This document shows, piece by piece, positions 25,464-35,700 of a stretch of 44,174 nt of DNA. The stretch lies in contig JAURHS010000013.1 in NCBI GenBank assembly GCA_030833205.1, forward strand, positions 1 through 44,174, written 5' to 3'. Below the pieces are notes generated by a model that saw only the letters and a list, made by a program, of their open reading frames with translations, had not been told where the DNA came from and ran no database searches. Source of the stretch: Prosthecobacter sp. (GTDB lineage Bacteria; Verrucomicrobiota; Verrucomicrobiia; Verrucomicrobiales; Verrucomicrobiaceae). Within the stretch, counting starts at the first letter, position 1; every line of letters starts with the position of its first letter. The translations under genes and the position numbers were made by a program.

Positions 25464-26222
25464 ATGCTGCTTGCTGAAATGACCTGGCCCGAGGTGGCCG
25501 CCCTGCCGCGGGAAACCCCGGTGATCTTTCCCGTCGCCGCCTTGGAGCAGCACGGGCCTCACATGCCGCTGTTCACCGACTCGGTGCTGATGGGCGAGGT
25601 GGCGCGCCGCGCCCATGAGGCGCTCGGCAGTCGTGTGCTCATGGCGCCGCTGCAGTGGTTGGGCAACTCGCATCATCACCTCGATTTTCCCGGCACGCTC
25701 TCCGCGCAGCCCAGACTGTATCTGGATCTGCTCGGCGGGTTGTTGGAGAATTTCATTGCTCATGGCTTCACGCGGTTGCTGATCCTCAACGGTCACGGTG
25801 GCAATGATGTGCCTGGCAGGCAGGCGGTGTTTGAGGTGCGCCAGAATCATCGTCAGCGCCGCGATCTGCTGTTGCTCTTTGCCACTTACTGGAACCTGGC
25901 GCCCATGGCAGCCAACGCGCATCCCGGGCTTGAGCAGACGCAGATGGGCCATGCCTGCGAGTGGGAGACCTCAATGATGCTGCGCCTGCATCCGCAGTGG
26001 GTGAAGAACCATGCGCAGACCGGCAGCGTGGGTTTTGGCAATCCCTTTGAGCCGGCCTCACGCGGCTGGACCATGCCGGACCGCAGCGCCGAGGGGCATG
26101 TCGGCCAGCCTTCCTTGGCCAGCGCGGAAAAGGGCGAGGCGCTGCTGGGCTGTTTTGCGCAGGGCGTGGTGGAGTTGGTCAATCGCATGCTGGCCTGGGA
26201 CGGCAGCGCTTGGGAGGGCTAA
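25464..26222 (+). CDS. Creatininase-family hydrolase
   Basis: The 252-residue product shows the creatininase (PF02633-type) pattern. PVAALEQHGPHMPLFTD supplies Glu28, His30 and Asp39 as metal ligands. NSHHHLDFPGTLS follows, then LLILNGHGGN (His111) and HACEWETSMM for the last Glu. The family hydrolyses cyclic amides and related ring compounds; some members act on lactam-like antibiotics precursors, formamides or keto-inositols, so creatinine itself is not implied. It sits 21 bp after the SDR gene and 6 bp before the MFS gene, which suggests a shared catabolic route. Confidence 0.9.
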   Translation: MLLAEMTWPEVAALPRETPVIFPVAALEQHGPHMPLFTDSVLMGEVARRAHEALGSRVLMAPLQWLGNSHHHLDFPGTLSAQPRLYLDLLGGLLENFIAHGFTRLLILNGHGGNDVPGRQAVFEVRQNHRQRRDLLLLFATYWNLAPMAANAHPGLEQTQMGHACEWETSMMLRLHPQWVKNHAQTGSVGFGNPFEPASRGWTMPDRSAEGHVGQPSLASAEKGEALLGCFAQGVVELVNRMLAWDGSAWEG

Positions 26223-26228
26223 ATCCCT

Positions 26229-27455
26229 ATGGCGTGGCAATCTTCAATGCGTTGGGGCGTGATGGGCCTGCTGTTGCTGGCCACCACGATCAATTACATG
26301 GACCGCGTGACCTTGGCCAATGCCTCGGTGCGCGTCACCAGCGAGCTTGGCTTAAGCGAGACGCAGTACGGGCATCTGGAACTGGCCTTTGGCTGGGCCT
26401 TTGCCTTGGGCTCACTGATCTTTGGCCGCCTTGCCGATCGGGTGCGCATTGAGTGGCTTTACCCTGCTGTGTTGCTGGGATGGTCGGCCATGGGCATGGC
26501 CTCGGGTTGGACCGGCAGCTTTCATGAGCTGATGGTCTGCCGCGTGTTGCTGGGCTTCTTCGAGGCCGGGCATTGGCCCTGCGCGCTGAAGACCACGGAG
26601 GCCCTGCTGAGCCAGCGCGAGCGCACGATGGGCAACAGCATCCTGCAAAGCGGCGCGAGCATCGGCGCGATGATCACCCCGCAGATCATGTTGCGCCTGA
26701 TGGACGATCAACCGGGCTCCTGGCGCCGCGCCTTTGTGGTCATTGGCGCCTTGGGCATCGTCTGGGCCCTGGCTTGGTTTGTGTTGATGCGCGGCCGCCT
26801 GCCGGCGCCCAAGCCCGAGGCTGCGCGCGGCGTGGTGGCCGCAGAACTCTGGGCTCTGGTGCGCAGCCCGCGCTTTGTGGCGCTGGCCATTCTCATCGCC
26901 GGGGCGCAGTGCGCCTGGCACATCAACCGCGTCTGGTTGATGAAGTTTTTGCAGACCGGCCGTGGTTATCCTGAGGCCGAGGCCCTGGGCTTTCAGACCT
27001 GGTATTATCTGAGCACGGATGTTGGCTGCTTTGCCGCCGGTGCTCTGTCCCTGTGGCTGGCTCGCCGCGGCTTGGATCCGCATCAGGCCCGCCGCCGCGT
27101 GTACCTGCTTGCCTGCGGCCTGACCTCGCTGAGTCTGCTCCTGCCATCACTGGCGCGCGGTCCAGGCCTGCTTGCCGTGCTGCTGCTCATTGGCGCCGGG
27201 GCGCTGGCGCTCTTTCCCTGTTACTACAGCTTTGTGCAGGAACTCAGCGTCAAGCATGTGGGCTTTGCCACTGGCGTGCTGAGCATGTGGGTGTGGCTGG
27301 TGACCTCGCCGCTGCACAGTGTCTTTGGCTGGGTGGTGGATCGCGTGGGTTCTTATGACGCAGGCTTGGTGCTGGCTGGCCTCATGCCTTGGATGGGTGC
27401 TGTCGCCATGTGGCGGCTTTGGCGCTCGCGGCCCGCAGAGACCGAGCCGGCCTGA
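26229..27455 (+). CDS. MFS transporter, anion:cation symporter type
   Basis: The 408-residue protein has about twelve hydrophobic helices. The N-terminal TTINYMDRVTLANASVRVTS and the loop 2-3 motif GRLADRV, together with AFGWAFALGSLIFG and GFFEAGHWPCALK, resemble the ACS family. That family (ExuT and GarP relatives) imports hexuronates, aldarates and other organic anions. This suggests uptake of a sugar acid or related anion. The gene starts 6 bp after the creatininase-like gene, with a GGGAGGG stretch about ten bases upstream that may act as a ribosome site. That is unusual for this window. Confidence 0.91.
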   Translation: MAWQSSMRWGVMGLLLLATTINYMDRVTLANASVRVTSELGLSETQYGHLELAFGWAFALGSLIFGRLADRVRIEWLYPAVLLGWSAMGMASGWTGSFHELMVCRVLLGFFEAGHWPCALKTTEALLSQRERTMGNSILQSGASIGAMITPQIMLRLMDDQPGSWRRAFVVIGALGIVWALAWFVLMRGRLPAPKPEAARGVVAAELWALVRSPRFVALAILIAGAQCAWHINRVWLMKFLQTGRGYPEAEALGFQTWYYLSTDVGCFAAGALSLWLARRGLDPHQARRRVYLLACGLTSLSLLLPSLARGPGLLAVLLLIGAGALALFPCYYSFVQELSVKHVGFATGVLSMWVWLVTSPLHSVFGWVVDRVGSYDAGLVLAGLMPWMGAVAMWRLWRSRPAETEPA

Positions 27456-27488
27456 AGGACGCGCAGCCCTCGCGCCGTAATCAGGCTG

Positions 27489-28091
27489 ATGAACGCCGTC
27501 CTGCCTTGCCTGCTTCTGGTTGCCTGCCTGCCCCTGCGGGGCCTGGCCGCTGAGCCGACGGCTTCCTCTGCCTCCGCGCCCAAGACGGCGCCCAAAGCCG
27601 AGCGCCTCACGCTTTACATCTCCGGCGTGGAGTGCCCCAGCTGCGTGTACAGCGTGCAGTACAATGTCAGTCAAACCCAGGGCGTGCTGGAGGTGGTCTC
27701 CGGGCAGAACATAGACAACTACGCCAATGTCACCTTTGACCCCAAGCGCCTCAGCGTGCATCAGCTCGCGCAGGCCGTGTTGGACTCGCCGCCGCTGCAT
27801 GGCATGCCCTACACGGCCAGCCTGCGTCTGAAAATCCCCGCCTACGCCAAGGCGGAGAGCCGCAAAAAAATAGACGCCCTTTTTGCGCAGTGGAATCGGC
27901 AGGTGAAGGTCGATGCCATCGACGAGGCGAAGGGCGAGCTGGAGCTGCGATTTGAGCCCCTGACCGGCGGCAACGGCAAACCCGGCCCGGCAGGTTGGAG
28001 TCTCGACCTGCTGCGTCTGCGCCTGGCGGCGCCACCGCCACAGGGATTAGGATTCTCTTATCTTGTTGATTTTCAGAAGGATGAGAATTAA
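27489..28091 (+). CDS. Exported heavy-metal-associated (HMA) domain protein
   Basis: The 200-residue product has a signal peptide (about 1-20) and an Ala/Pro-rich spacer. An HMA-like domain follows (about 40-110) with the metal-binding GVECPSC (Cys49, Cys52), matching the GMxCxxC of copper chaperones. A second domain (about 115-200) has no clear family. The role may be extracytoplasmic metal binding or metal delivery. It follows the MFS gene by 33 bp and could be in its operon, although the functional link is unclear. The last codons are AT-rich compared with the rest of the gene. Confidence 0.78.
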   Translation: MNAVLPCLLLVACLPLRGLAAEPTASSASAPKTAPKAERLTLYISGVECPSCVYSVQYNVSQTQGVLEVVSGQNIDNYANVTFDPKRLSVHQLAQAVLDSPPLHGMPYTASLRLKIPAYAKAESRKKIDALFAQWNRQVKVDAIDEAKGELELRFEPLTGGNGKPGPAGWSLDLLRLRLAAPPPQGLGFSYLVDFQKDEN

Positions 28092-28204
28092 TTTTGGGTT
28101 TGTCTCGGAGGATTCTCAAGGCTGCAAAGCTTCCGCCATGGAGCGTCGGATTGGGCTTGCTTGGTGCGGTGGGAATGGGGTACTCTAAAGGCTGCCCTTG
28201 ATCC

Positions 28205-31200
28205 ATGAAGACCATTGCACTGCTTAGTTTCTGGCTTCTCGCCGCTCTTCCGTTGTGGGGTCAGGCCAACAGTGGCAACCCCCTGCCTCTTTCGATCCGC
28301 GGCCGAACGGCCACGGTAACTGTGGGCAACAGCGCGCGCCAGGTGGTCCTGGAACAACGCAGTGGCGAAGGATGGAAGCCGCTTGCCGTGGCTCATCCCA
28401 CTCGGTCAGGCAAACTCAGCTTCTCCCTGCCTGCCAATGCCTCGTCATCCTCGCTAAGGGCCGTCAGTTATAACCGCAGCAAATTTCCCGCGCGCTTCCG
28501 CACAGCGGCGCGGCGCTTCGACCGCGCAGCGCCCTCAGCCAATGCGATGGTGCTCAACGATGGCGCGGTTGGCGGCAACCTCATGCTCAGCGTTAGCAGC
28601 GGGAGACTGGCGGCAAACGGGGCACAAGGCAACGGCAACGCAGTGGCGGCCCAACAGTCCGACATCTGGCAAATTCGCGGTGAGCGCGTCTTTTTCTTCA
28701 ATCAGTACCGCGGCCTGCAGGTGCTCGAACTCTCCGACCCCATGCAGCCAACGCGCCTTGGCACGCTGCGCCTGCCCGCCAGCGGCGAGCAGATGTTCGT
28801 GCTCGATGAGGCCGCCAGCCAATTGGCGCTTTTGGGCCGCAGCAACGACGCTGCCAATCCTGGCAAGGCGGCGCTGTGGACCGTGCAACTTGATGCCGCG
28901 GGTCGGCCGAGCCTCAGTGGCCAAATCCTCCTCAACGGCAGCGTCCTCGACTCGCGTCTCATCGGCAGCACACTGCATGTGCTCAGCGTGGAGTGGGGCG
29001 GCTTCGCCAATTCACCCGATGGCCTGGTTGGCACCACGGCTGGCGCTTGGGGTTCCCGAGTCCTGCTCACCAGCCTTGATCTCTCCAACCCTGCGCAGCC
29101 TCAATCCCTTGGCACTCTGACTTGGGACGGCGCTCAGACTGCCGTTCTGCAGGATGCAGGCGACTGCCTTCTGGTGGCCACCACAGGGTACGGTGCCGGC
29201 GGAGAGCAGCGCGCCCTGCGCGTCCTTGACCTTTCCGGGCGGGCTCCTGTGGAGCGCAAGACCCTGACTCCTCGGGGCTGGGTCCAGGACAAATTCAAGA
29301 TCGGTCGCGTTGGAGACAGCGTGGTGGTGATCAGTCAGGATTTCTCCCTCGGCTGGCAGGCGCGCCAGACTTGGGTTGAGACCTTTCCCATCAGCGGTGA
29401 AGCCACGGCCCTGCAGGGCAGCGTCGAAATCGTGGATGCCCGTGGTGAATCGCTCTACGCCACCCGCCTCGATGGGGATCGCCTGTATGCCGTCACCTTC
29501 CTCCAAGTTGACCCGCTGTTCGTGATTGACCTCAGCAACCCTGCTGAACCCGTGGTTCAGGGACAGCTCAAGATTCCTGGCTTCAGCACCTACATCGAGC
29601 CCCTTGGCGATCGCCTGCTATGCGTTGGGCGCGAGAATCAGCAGGTGGCCATCAAGCTCTTTGATGTGGCCGATGCAGCCAACCCCGCGGTGGTCTCAGA
29701 GTTGTTGCTGGGCAGCGAAGGCGGCTACTCCTGGAGCGAGGCAAACTACGACGAAAAGGCCGTGGCTTGGCTGCCTGAGCAGGGGCTGCTGATGGTGCCT
29801 TTCCAGAGTGGCTGGGGCGGCAATGCGCAAAGGGCCATTCAAGTCGTGCATGTCACAGCGCAGGGGCTGCAGGCTGGCATCACGCTGGACCATGAATTCG
29901 ATCCTCGTCGCGGCAGCATGATTCATGGTCACCTCGTCAGTGTCTCAGGGCAGGAACTCAAGGTCCAAGGCGCAGACGAAGCCAACGCGGATCATCAGTT
30001 CACCCTGCCTCTGGCATGGTCGGTGGACCGCGTGGTTCCCGTGGGAGAGTGGCTGGTTCAAATCGAGGACGGCAATCTGCCAACCTGGAACTACTGGGGC
30101 CCTGTGCTGCGCATGGGCATCATGGCTCGGTACGCCCACGCCAAGGTCCGCGTCTCCAGCAGTGCCGACCCTGACGCCCTGACTCAACAACTGGATTTGG
30201 GCCAAGGCAGCGTGCTGGCCTCGGTCCAACAGAGTCAGCAACTGCTGCTCGCCCTGTGGGTGCCCGCCGCTGCGGATGGCTCTCAGGGCGCGCGCCTGCG
30301 CACCGTGCGGTTGGATCTCTCCGGAACGCAACCGGTAATCTCTCAAGCCGGCGTTGTGGAGCACGATCTCGGGGGCAGCGGGGCGCAGAGTCTTCGCCTG
30401 GATGCCGTGCAAGGGTTGCTACCTGCCGAAGGCAAGTTGGCCTGGTGGATTCCCAGCCGCACGGACTTCTGGGGCGGCTACTGCATCGCGCTGGCGCCAC
30501 AAACCGCAGTCATCTCGCGCACTGAAGTCAGCAACAATGCGGCAGGCGGCAATTCCAGCATCACCAACACGGTCGCCAATATCGGGCCCAATACCACAGC
30601 CCCTGCGGTTCTCGTTGACCCGGGCTGGTCTGAGAACCCTCAGCGTTTGGTGGGCCTGATCCTGCCGGTGACGCTGACGGCGGAGGCCATGCAGGCGGGG
30701 CAGCCCCAATTGCTCAAGAGCGAGTCGGCGCCGCTGCAAGTCAGTGCGGCGCTTTCTGCCGCAGGATTTATTTTTCTCAGCCACGACAACTCACTTTCCA
30801 AGGAAGTTGTGGTTCAGGCTGCGACGCCCATGCGCGGCTCTGTCCGCGGGATCTTCCTCCCGAATCTGCCTGCGAAGCGTCGGCTGGAACTGCGGGTGGA
30901 ATCCTGGCTGAGGGTGCTGGACTGGCGTGGAGAGGAGTTGATTCATCGCGATCCCGTTTCGCTTCCGGGCCAGTTGATTGCGGTGGCGCAGGCCGATGAC
31001 CAGGGTGCGGTCCTGCTGACTCAGAGCGATCGCCAACTCGGCGTCAAGAATGTGCCGATTCGCGAGCTTCAGGCCAGTGCCTACGACGGCATCTCTGCGT
31101 GGTTGCTCTCGAACTATGTGACCGCCACCGGCTTCTTCACTGCCACCGCGACCGACGGCCAGCGTTTGTATGTGGTGCGAGACGCGGCCTCTGGCAGCGG

Positions 31201-31516
31201 AGTGGACGCTGTGGGCTATGATGCCGTGGGCGGACGCCTCGCCCGTGTCGGTCAGTGGGGCACCTCGGCGGCTCCCAATCTTCTCGCGGTGGTGGGCAAT
31301 CACCTTTTGGCCAGCAGCTTCGGCAATCTGGAGATCGCCGAGATTGTCGCCGGCCCCAGCGCGGGAGCTCAATTGCTGCAGCCTCGCGCGGCCTACGACA
31401 TGCCGACCAATCTTTGGCTTCGCGTTGACCGCGCCATGCTGGCTCTCAATCAGGGGATTTGGGTTCCCGCCGGAGTCTACGGTGTGGAGCTGCTGCAGGC
31501 TCAGCCTCGCCAGTAG
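28205..31516 (+). CDS. Large secreted beta-propeller protein
   Basis: The 1103-residue product has a signal peptide (about 1-20, LAALPLWGQA). Residues about 60-600 contain repeated blade-like units: IWQIRGERVFFFNQYRGLQVLELSDPMQPTRLG, HVLSVEWGGF, LFVIDLSNPAEPVVQGQL and QVAIKLFDVADAANPAVVSE. These resemble the LVIVD-type and the uncharacterised secreted beta-propeller (PF09826-like) families, with DLSNPAxP between strands. The rest is beta-rich without a name. No catalytic motif or membrane anchor is visible, so a secreted or surface binding role is an inference. It is probably a single-gene unit, ending 226 bp before the HU gene stop. Confidence 0.78.
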   Translation: MKTIALLSFWLLAALPLWGQANSGNPLPLSIRGRTATVTVGNSARQVVLEQRSGEGWKPLAVAHPTRSGKLSFSLPANASSSSLRAVSYNRSKFPARFRTAARRFDRAAPSANAMVLNDGAVGGNLMLSVSSGRLAANGAQGNGNAVAAQQSDIWQIRGERVFFFNQYRGLQVLELSDPMQPTRLGTLRLPASGEQMFVLDEAASQLALLGRSNDAANPGKAALWTVQLDAAGRPSLSGQILLNGSVLDSRLIGSTLHVLSVEWGGFANSPDGLVGTTAGAWGSRVLLTSLDLSNPAQPQSLGTLTWDGAQTAVLQDAGDCLLVATTGYGAGGEQRALRVLDLSGRAPVERKTLTPRGWVQDKFKIGRVGDSVVVISQDFSLGWQARQTWVETFPISGEATALQGSVEIVDARGESLYATRLDGDRLYAVTFLQVDPLFVIDLSNPAEPVVQGQLKIPGFSTYIEPLGDRLLCVGRENQQVAIKLFDVADAANPAVVSELLLGSEGGYSWSEANYDEKAVAWLPEQGLLMVPFQSGWGGNAQRAIQVVHVTAQGLQAGITLDHEFDPRRGSMIHGHLVSVSGQELKVQGADEANADHQFTLPLAWSVDRVVPVGEWLVQIEDGNLPTWNYWGPVLRMGIMARYAHAKVRVSSSADPDALTQQLDLGQGSVLASVQQSQQLLLALWVPAAADGSQGARLRTVRLDLSGTQPVISQAGVVEHDLGGSGAQSLRLDAVQGLLPAEGKLAWWIPSRTDFWGGYCIALAPQTAVISRTEVSNNAAGGNSSITNTVANIGPNTTAPAVLVDPGWSENPQRLVGLILPVTLTAEAMQAGQPQLLKSESAPLQVSAALSAAGFIFLSHDNSLSKEVVVQAATPMRGSVRGIFLPNLPAKRRLELRVESWLRVLDWRGEELIHRDPVSLPGQLIAVAQADDQGAVLLTQSDRQLGVKNVPIRELQASAYDGISAWLLSNYVTATGFFTATATDGQRLYVVRDAASGSGVDAVGYDAVGGRLARVGQWGTSAAPNLLAVVGNHLLASSFGNLEIAEIVAGPSAGAQLLQPRAAYDMPTNLWLRVDRAMLALNQGIWVPAGVYGVELLQAQPRQ

Positions 31517-31668
31517 CCTCGCGCAATGGCCCCAATCCCTGCGTGAACACTCAGGGGATGGGCGGCCGTTGCCGGCCTGCGGCCAAACCTGGAGCAGGCA
31601 ACCTCTGCCCAGCGCTGTCTGGTGTGATGAAGCCGAAGCCGCCGGCGGTTGATTGCGCAGCGTGGGCG

Positions 31669-31711
31669 AAAAAAACCCCGCAGGACTGCCGGGCAATCGC
31701 TACGGGGTTTT
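31669..31711 (-). terminator. Intrinsic terminator of the HU gene, probably bidirectional
   Basis: Read on the minus strand, CAAAACCCCG and CGGGGTTTTTTT form a stem of at least nine base pairs. It is followed by a run of seven T (complement of the A-run at 31669-31675), 32 bp after the HU stop. On the plus strand the same stem ends in TTTT, so it may also stop transcripts of the beta-propeller gene. The 226-bp gap between the two genes holds nothing else that I recognise. Confidence 0.8.
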
Positions 31712-31742
31712 GGTGGCTTTCGCCGCCGTGGAGCTTGTCAGA

Positions 31743-32018
31743 TTACAGGCTCTTCTTCAGGCTGGAGGAAGCCACGAAGCGAACGGTCTTGGAGGCCTTG
31801 ATTTTCATCTTGGCGCCGGTCTTGGGGTTGCGGCCAGTGCGGGCAGCGCGCTTGCTGACCTTGAAGGTGCCGAAGCCGATGAGCTGGACGCTGCCGTCCT
31901 TCTTCACGCCTTTCTCAATGGCGGCCAAAACGGCCTCCAGGGCATCGGCGGTGGCGCGCTTGGAGGTGTCGCCGCCGAGGTTTTTTTGGATCAGGTCCAG
32001 GAGTTGTGCTTTGTTCAT
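31743..32018 (-). CDS. HU-family DNA-binding protein
   Basis: This small nucleoid protein binds and bends DNA. The 91-residue product has the HU/IHF fold: MNKAQLLDLIQKNLG, a dimer helix, VQLIGFGTFKVSKRAARTGRNPKTG covering the beta arm with Arg and Pro residues, and MKIKASKTVRFVASSSLKKSL. The GRNPxTG sequence and the length mark HU rather than IHF. It stands alone between a promoter on its 5' side and a terminator on its 3' side, so it is probably a monocistronic, highly expressed gene. Confidence 0.96.
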   Translation of the reverse strand: MNKAQLLDLIQKNLGGDTSKRATADALEAVLAAIEKGVKKDGSVQLIGFGTFKVSKRAARTGRNPKTGAKMKIKASKTVRFVASSSLKKSL

Positions 32019-32090
32019 GGGGTCTTGTTGTTGTTGGTTGCTGAATGCGTTGGTCGCTTCGAGGGCTTGAATCCTTGAAACTTCGGGCGA

Positions 32091-32119
32091 TTTAGAGGCC
32101 AGCCCTTGCGCAGCGTCAA
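32091..32119 (-). promoter_or_regulatory. Predicted sigma70-type promoter of the HU gene
   Basis: On the minus strand, TTGACG (32119-32114) and TCTAAA (32096-32091) are separated by 17 bp. The first hexamer matches TTGACA in 5 of 6 positions and the second matches TATAAT in 4 of 6. The expected start is near 32084, giving a leader of about 65 nt. A more AT-rich stretch (TATATT at about 32120-32127) lies just upstream. The plus-strand carbonic anhydrase-like gene starts at 32149, so the region is divergent. Confidence 0.5.
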
Positions 32120-32148
32120 ATATAAAAACACATTTTCAGCCGCAATTC

Positions 32149-32718
32149 ATGAGCGCAGGTTCCTCCACAAAGCTTAAGCGATTCCTGCCTGACGGGCATC
32201 AACCTGCCGTGGCGGCGAGTGCCTTCGTGGCCCCTACGGCGGTTCTCTGGGGCGCCGTCAGCGTGGGTGAGGAGGCCAGCATTTGGCCGGGAAGCGTGCT
32301 GCGCGCAGACATCAACCGCATTGAAATTGGGCCGGGCAGCAATGTTCAGGACGGCTGCGTGTTGCATGTCAGCGATGCAGAACCCTGCATTTTGGGGCGC
32401 GATGTCAGCCTCGGGCACCGCGCGGTGGTGCACGCCTGCGAGGTGGGGGACGGGGTTCTGGTGGGCATGGGCGCCATTGTGATGGACGGTGCTCGCATCG
32501 GCGCTGGTAGTGTGATTGCCGCAGGGGCCTTGGTGCCGCGGGGCCTGCAGGTGCCTCCCGGCTCACTGGTGATGGGCATGCCGGCGCGGGTCGTGCGCGC
32601 CCTAACGGCGCAGGAGCAGCAGGCGAATCTGGATCTGGCGGCCAAGTACCGCGAGTTGGCCTACCGCTTCCAGCATGCAGATCCGCAGGTCCTCGCCGGT
32701 CACACCCGGGTCAGCTGA
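32149..32718 (+). CDS. Gamma-class carbonic anhydrase-like hexapeptide-repeat protein
   Basis: The 189-residue product is a left-handed beta-helix of the gamma carbonic anhydrase/YrdA type. Hexapeptide repeats run from [19 protein letters not shown] to AGALVPRG. The three metal His residues appear at 73 (QDGCVLHV), 90 and 95 (GHRAVVH), with the five-residue spacing seen in Cam. Trp and Arg near [10 protein letters not shown] are also conserved. A C-terminal helix follows ([14 protein letters not shown]). Carbonic anhydrase activity is possible, but many YrdA/PaaY relatives have other or unknown roles. Its end overlaps the end of the convergent ABC gene by 19 bp. Confidence 0.9.
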   Translation: MSAGSSTKLKRFLPDGHQPAVAASAFVAPTAVLWGAVSVGEEASIWPGSVLRADINRIEIGPGSNVQDGCVLHVSDAEPCILGRDVSLGHRAVVHACEVGDGVLVGMGAIVMDGARIGAGSVIAAGALVPRGLQVPPGSLVMGMPARVVRALTAQEQQANLDLAAKYRELAYRFQHADPQVLAGHTRVS

Positions 32719-35700
32719 CGGCGCAGAGAGTATTCCACCGCAGCGAGGATCAGACCCAACATCAGCAGGATCACCATGCCGTTGATCCACAGGGTGGAGA
32801 ATTCACTGCCAAGGTAGCGCTTGCTGGTGCCAAAAAAAACATTGGGGCTTTTGCGCCGACGATAGTCCTCTCGTTCCATTTCCGCCTTGGTGACCAGATC
32901 AAGCACCTTGCGATTGACATAAAGTTCCTCGGCACTGACGCCGTCCTTTTGGGACAGGGCCTCCTTGAGCAAGGCCGGCTTCAGGCGGCCATGTCTCCCT
33001 TCCTGGCTGATGCGGGAGAGCAGCGCCGCCACCTGCGGCGCGTCGGCGGCATAGAGCCCGGAGACCACGGCCAGCGCCTGCTTGCAAATTTCCAACTCCC
33101 GTTGTTGATCGGCATTGGGCTGGGCGCCGGCAGGCAGACGCACCAACTGTTGAATGCGTTGTTCCAAAAAGTCCTGTGTGGCGGTCAGGGGGTTGAGCTT
33201 GGCCTGCGAGATCAGCATGGCCTCGTAACTCCAACGCAGGGGCATGAATTGACAGACGAAGGGCACCTTGAGTTTGCTTGGTTCCTCGCCCGAGGCATTG
33301 CCGCTTCGTTCCATCCAGCGCGTCAGGGAGTAGACGAAGTCGAGGTTGCGGTTCATCTCTTCGTACTTGATCAAGGCGCCGCCCAGGATGATCTGCGGAA
33401 TCAGAATTAGGGGAATGGCGTTGATGGCGGTGCGATTGTCGCTGACCAGGCTGGAAATCAGCAGGCCGATGCCCGCCCCTGTCATGGCGGTGATGAACAT
33501 CCACCACAAATGCACCCAGAACATGTCGCGGATCTCCAACACCGCGTTGCCGATGAGCAGGTAAATGACGCACTGAATCAGGGCGAAGGTGCCCAGGCTC
33601 AGCACCTTGCCGGCGAGGTAGTAGGTCGTTCGCAGGTTGTGGTTGCGCTCGCGGTTGAGCAGGGTTCGATCGCGGATGACTTCATCGGCACTGTTGGTCA
33701 GCCCCAAAAACATGGCCACCACCAGGCTCATGAAGAGGTAGGTGGGAATGTGAAAAGCGCTGGCAAAGTGGTAGGTTTCATCCTCGCCGTACTTCAGCAC
33801 GCTGGAGATCAAGAGCGCCAGCAGTGGCGCCTCCAGCAGGGTCGTCAGCAGATTGGTGCGGTGTCGCAGCTTGGAGAGGAAGGATCGCTTGAGATGGGTG
33901 TAAAACAGGATGCCCTCCTCGCGCAGGGTGTGCTTGGGAGCCTGCGGTGCGGCACGCATGCGCGCGGTGCTGTGGGTCTCGTCGCCGGGTTGACGCGCCA
34001 CCACGCCCGTGTTGCCACGGCCCTGCGCCATGCTTTCCAACAGCAGGTGGCTTTGATGGCGGTCGCGCCAGAAGTTGGGCGGAAAGCGGCGGGCGGCAAT
34101 GAGGTGGCCATCGGCGCTGCGCTCCTGAATGATGTCGCCGCTGATGTCGCGCAGAGGGGTCTCAAGCACATCAAAGACAAAGTCCGGAGTCAGATTGGAG
34201 GGGCGCTCCTGATCCTCCTGACCGGTCTCCTCGTTGTAGGCTTTCCAGAAGTAATCCAGCAGATGGGTTGGCGTGCCGAAGAAGGCCATCTTGCCGCCCT
34301 TGTCCAGCAGCAGGGCCTTGTCGAACATCTGCAGCAGGCGCATGCTGGGCTGGTGGATGGAGACAAGCACCAGCTTGTTGCGCGCCAGATTGCGAATGAT
34401 TTCCAGAACATGTTCACTGTCCTTCGAGGAGAGGCCCGAGGTCGGCTCATCAAAGAGATACACATCGGCGATGCCGATCATGTCCAGACCAGCGTTGAGG
34501 CGCTTGCGCTCGCCGCCAGAGAGGAATTTTTGCTCTGGCGTGCCAGCCAGGCGCTTGCGCAGCTCCGCCAGACCCAGTTCGGCCAGCTTGGCCTCGACGC
34601 GCTTGCGCCGTTCCTCCTCGCTGAGGTGCGGGCAGCGCACCGCCACGCTGAGGTCAAGATTCTCCTGAACCCGCAGCAGCGGATCAAAGGCGTCCTCCTG
34701 CGGAATGTGCGCCACATAGGGCGTGAGGTGGGGCAGATTGCCGTAGAGCGAGAGCCCATTGAGGATGACCTCGCCGCCGCTGGGCCGCAGTTGGCCGGCA
34801 AGCACGCGCAGCAGAGTGCTCTTGCCGCAACCGCTTGGCCCCATGATGCAAAGCATTTCGCCACGGCGCGCCGTGAAGCTCAGGCCGTCCAGGGCGGTAT
34901 CGCGACTGTCGAAGCGCTGTGAGAGTTCGCGCACCTCAAGCTGCCGAATCACATTCTTTTCCTCCTCGATGATGCGGTCGGAGAAGTGACAGCGCAGAAA
35001 CTGCCCCTCGCCCAGCGTGATGGTGTCACCGTCGCTGAGTTGGATTTCGTCGCGCACCGGCACCTGACCCACATAAAGCGGACGGGGCGATTTGAGTACC
35101 TGAAGACGCCCCGTCTTCTGAGCGTAGTTGCATTCGATGCACAGCAGCACCTCGCCCTCGGTGTCCTCGCTCAGGAGAATGTCGCCCTCCTCAAGCAGCT
35201 CTGGCTTGTTGGAGACCAGATAAGTGTTGCGGCTGCCCTCCAGGCGGAACTGGCCACCGAATTCCTGTGCGCGCAGGCGCAACTCGCGCAGCTCAATTTC
35301 CACCTCATCATTGACCAGGATCTTGTCCTCGATGGAGGCCTCGACACGGGTGCCCTCGCGCAGGGCCACGCCGTTGAGTTTGGCGCGCGTGCGGCGCAGG
35401 GCTTCCACCGTCACACCCAGACCAAAGCTAACGCGCAGGTTGCTGCCGCGAGCCCGCTGCGGTGAGATCTCCGCGTCGCCCTCGTCGCTCAAGGTCAGGT
35501 AGAGCTGCGCTCCAGTGAGTGTCTTCTTGGCGTTGAAGTAGGAGTTGAGATCGTTGTAGTCGAGCGTGACATCGCCGAGCACCACGCGCTCGCCGGGGTA
35601 GAGGCGGGAGAGCTCGCCGGGCTGCAAACGGCGGCTGCGCACCAGAATCGGTTTGTTGCCACTGTTGCGCAGCAGAACCAGTGACTGACAGCGAAAGGCG

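Noticed and set aside
33510..34922. 470-codon plus-strand open frame inside the ABC transporter gene
   Set aside because: It lies opposite Walker A, signature and membrane segments of the transporter, has no start region of its own, and shows no domain.
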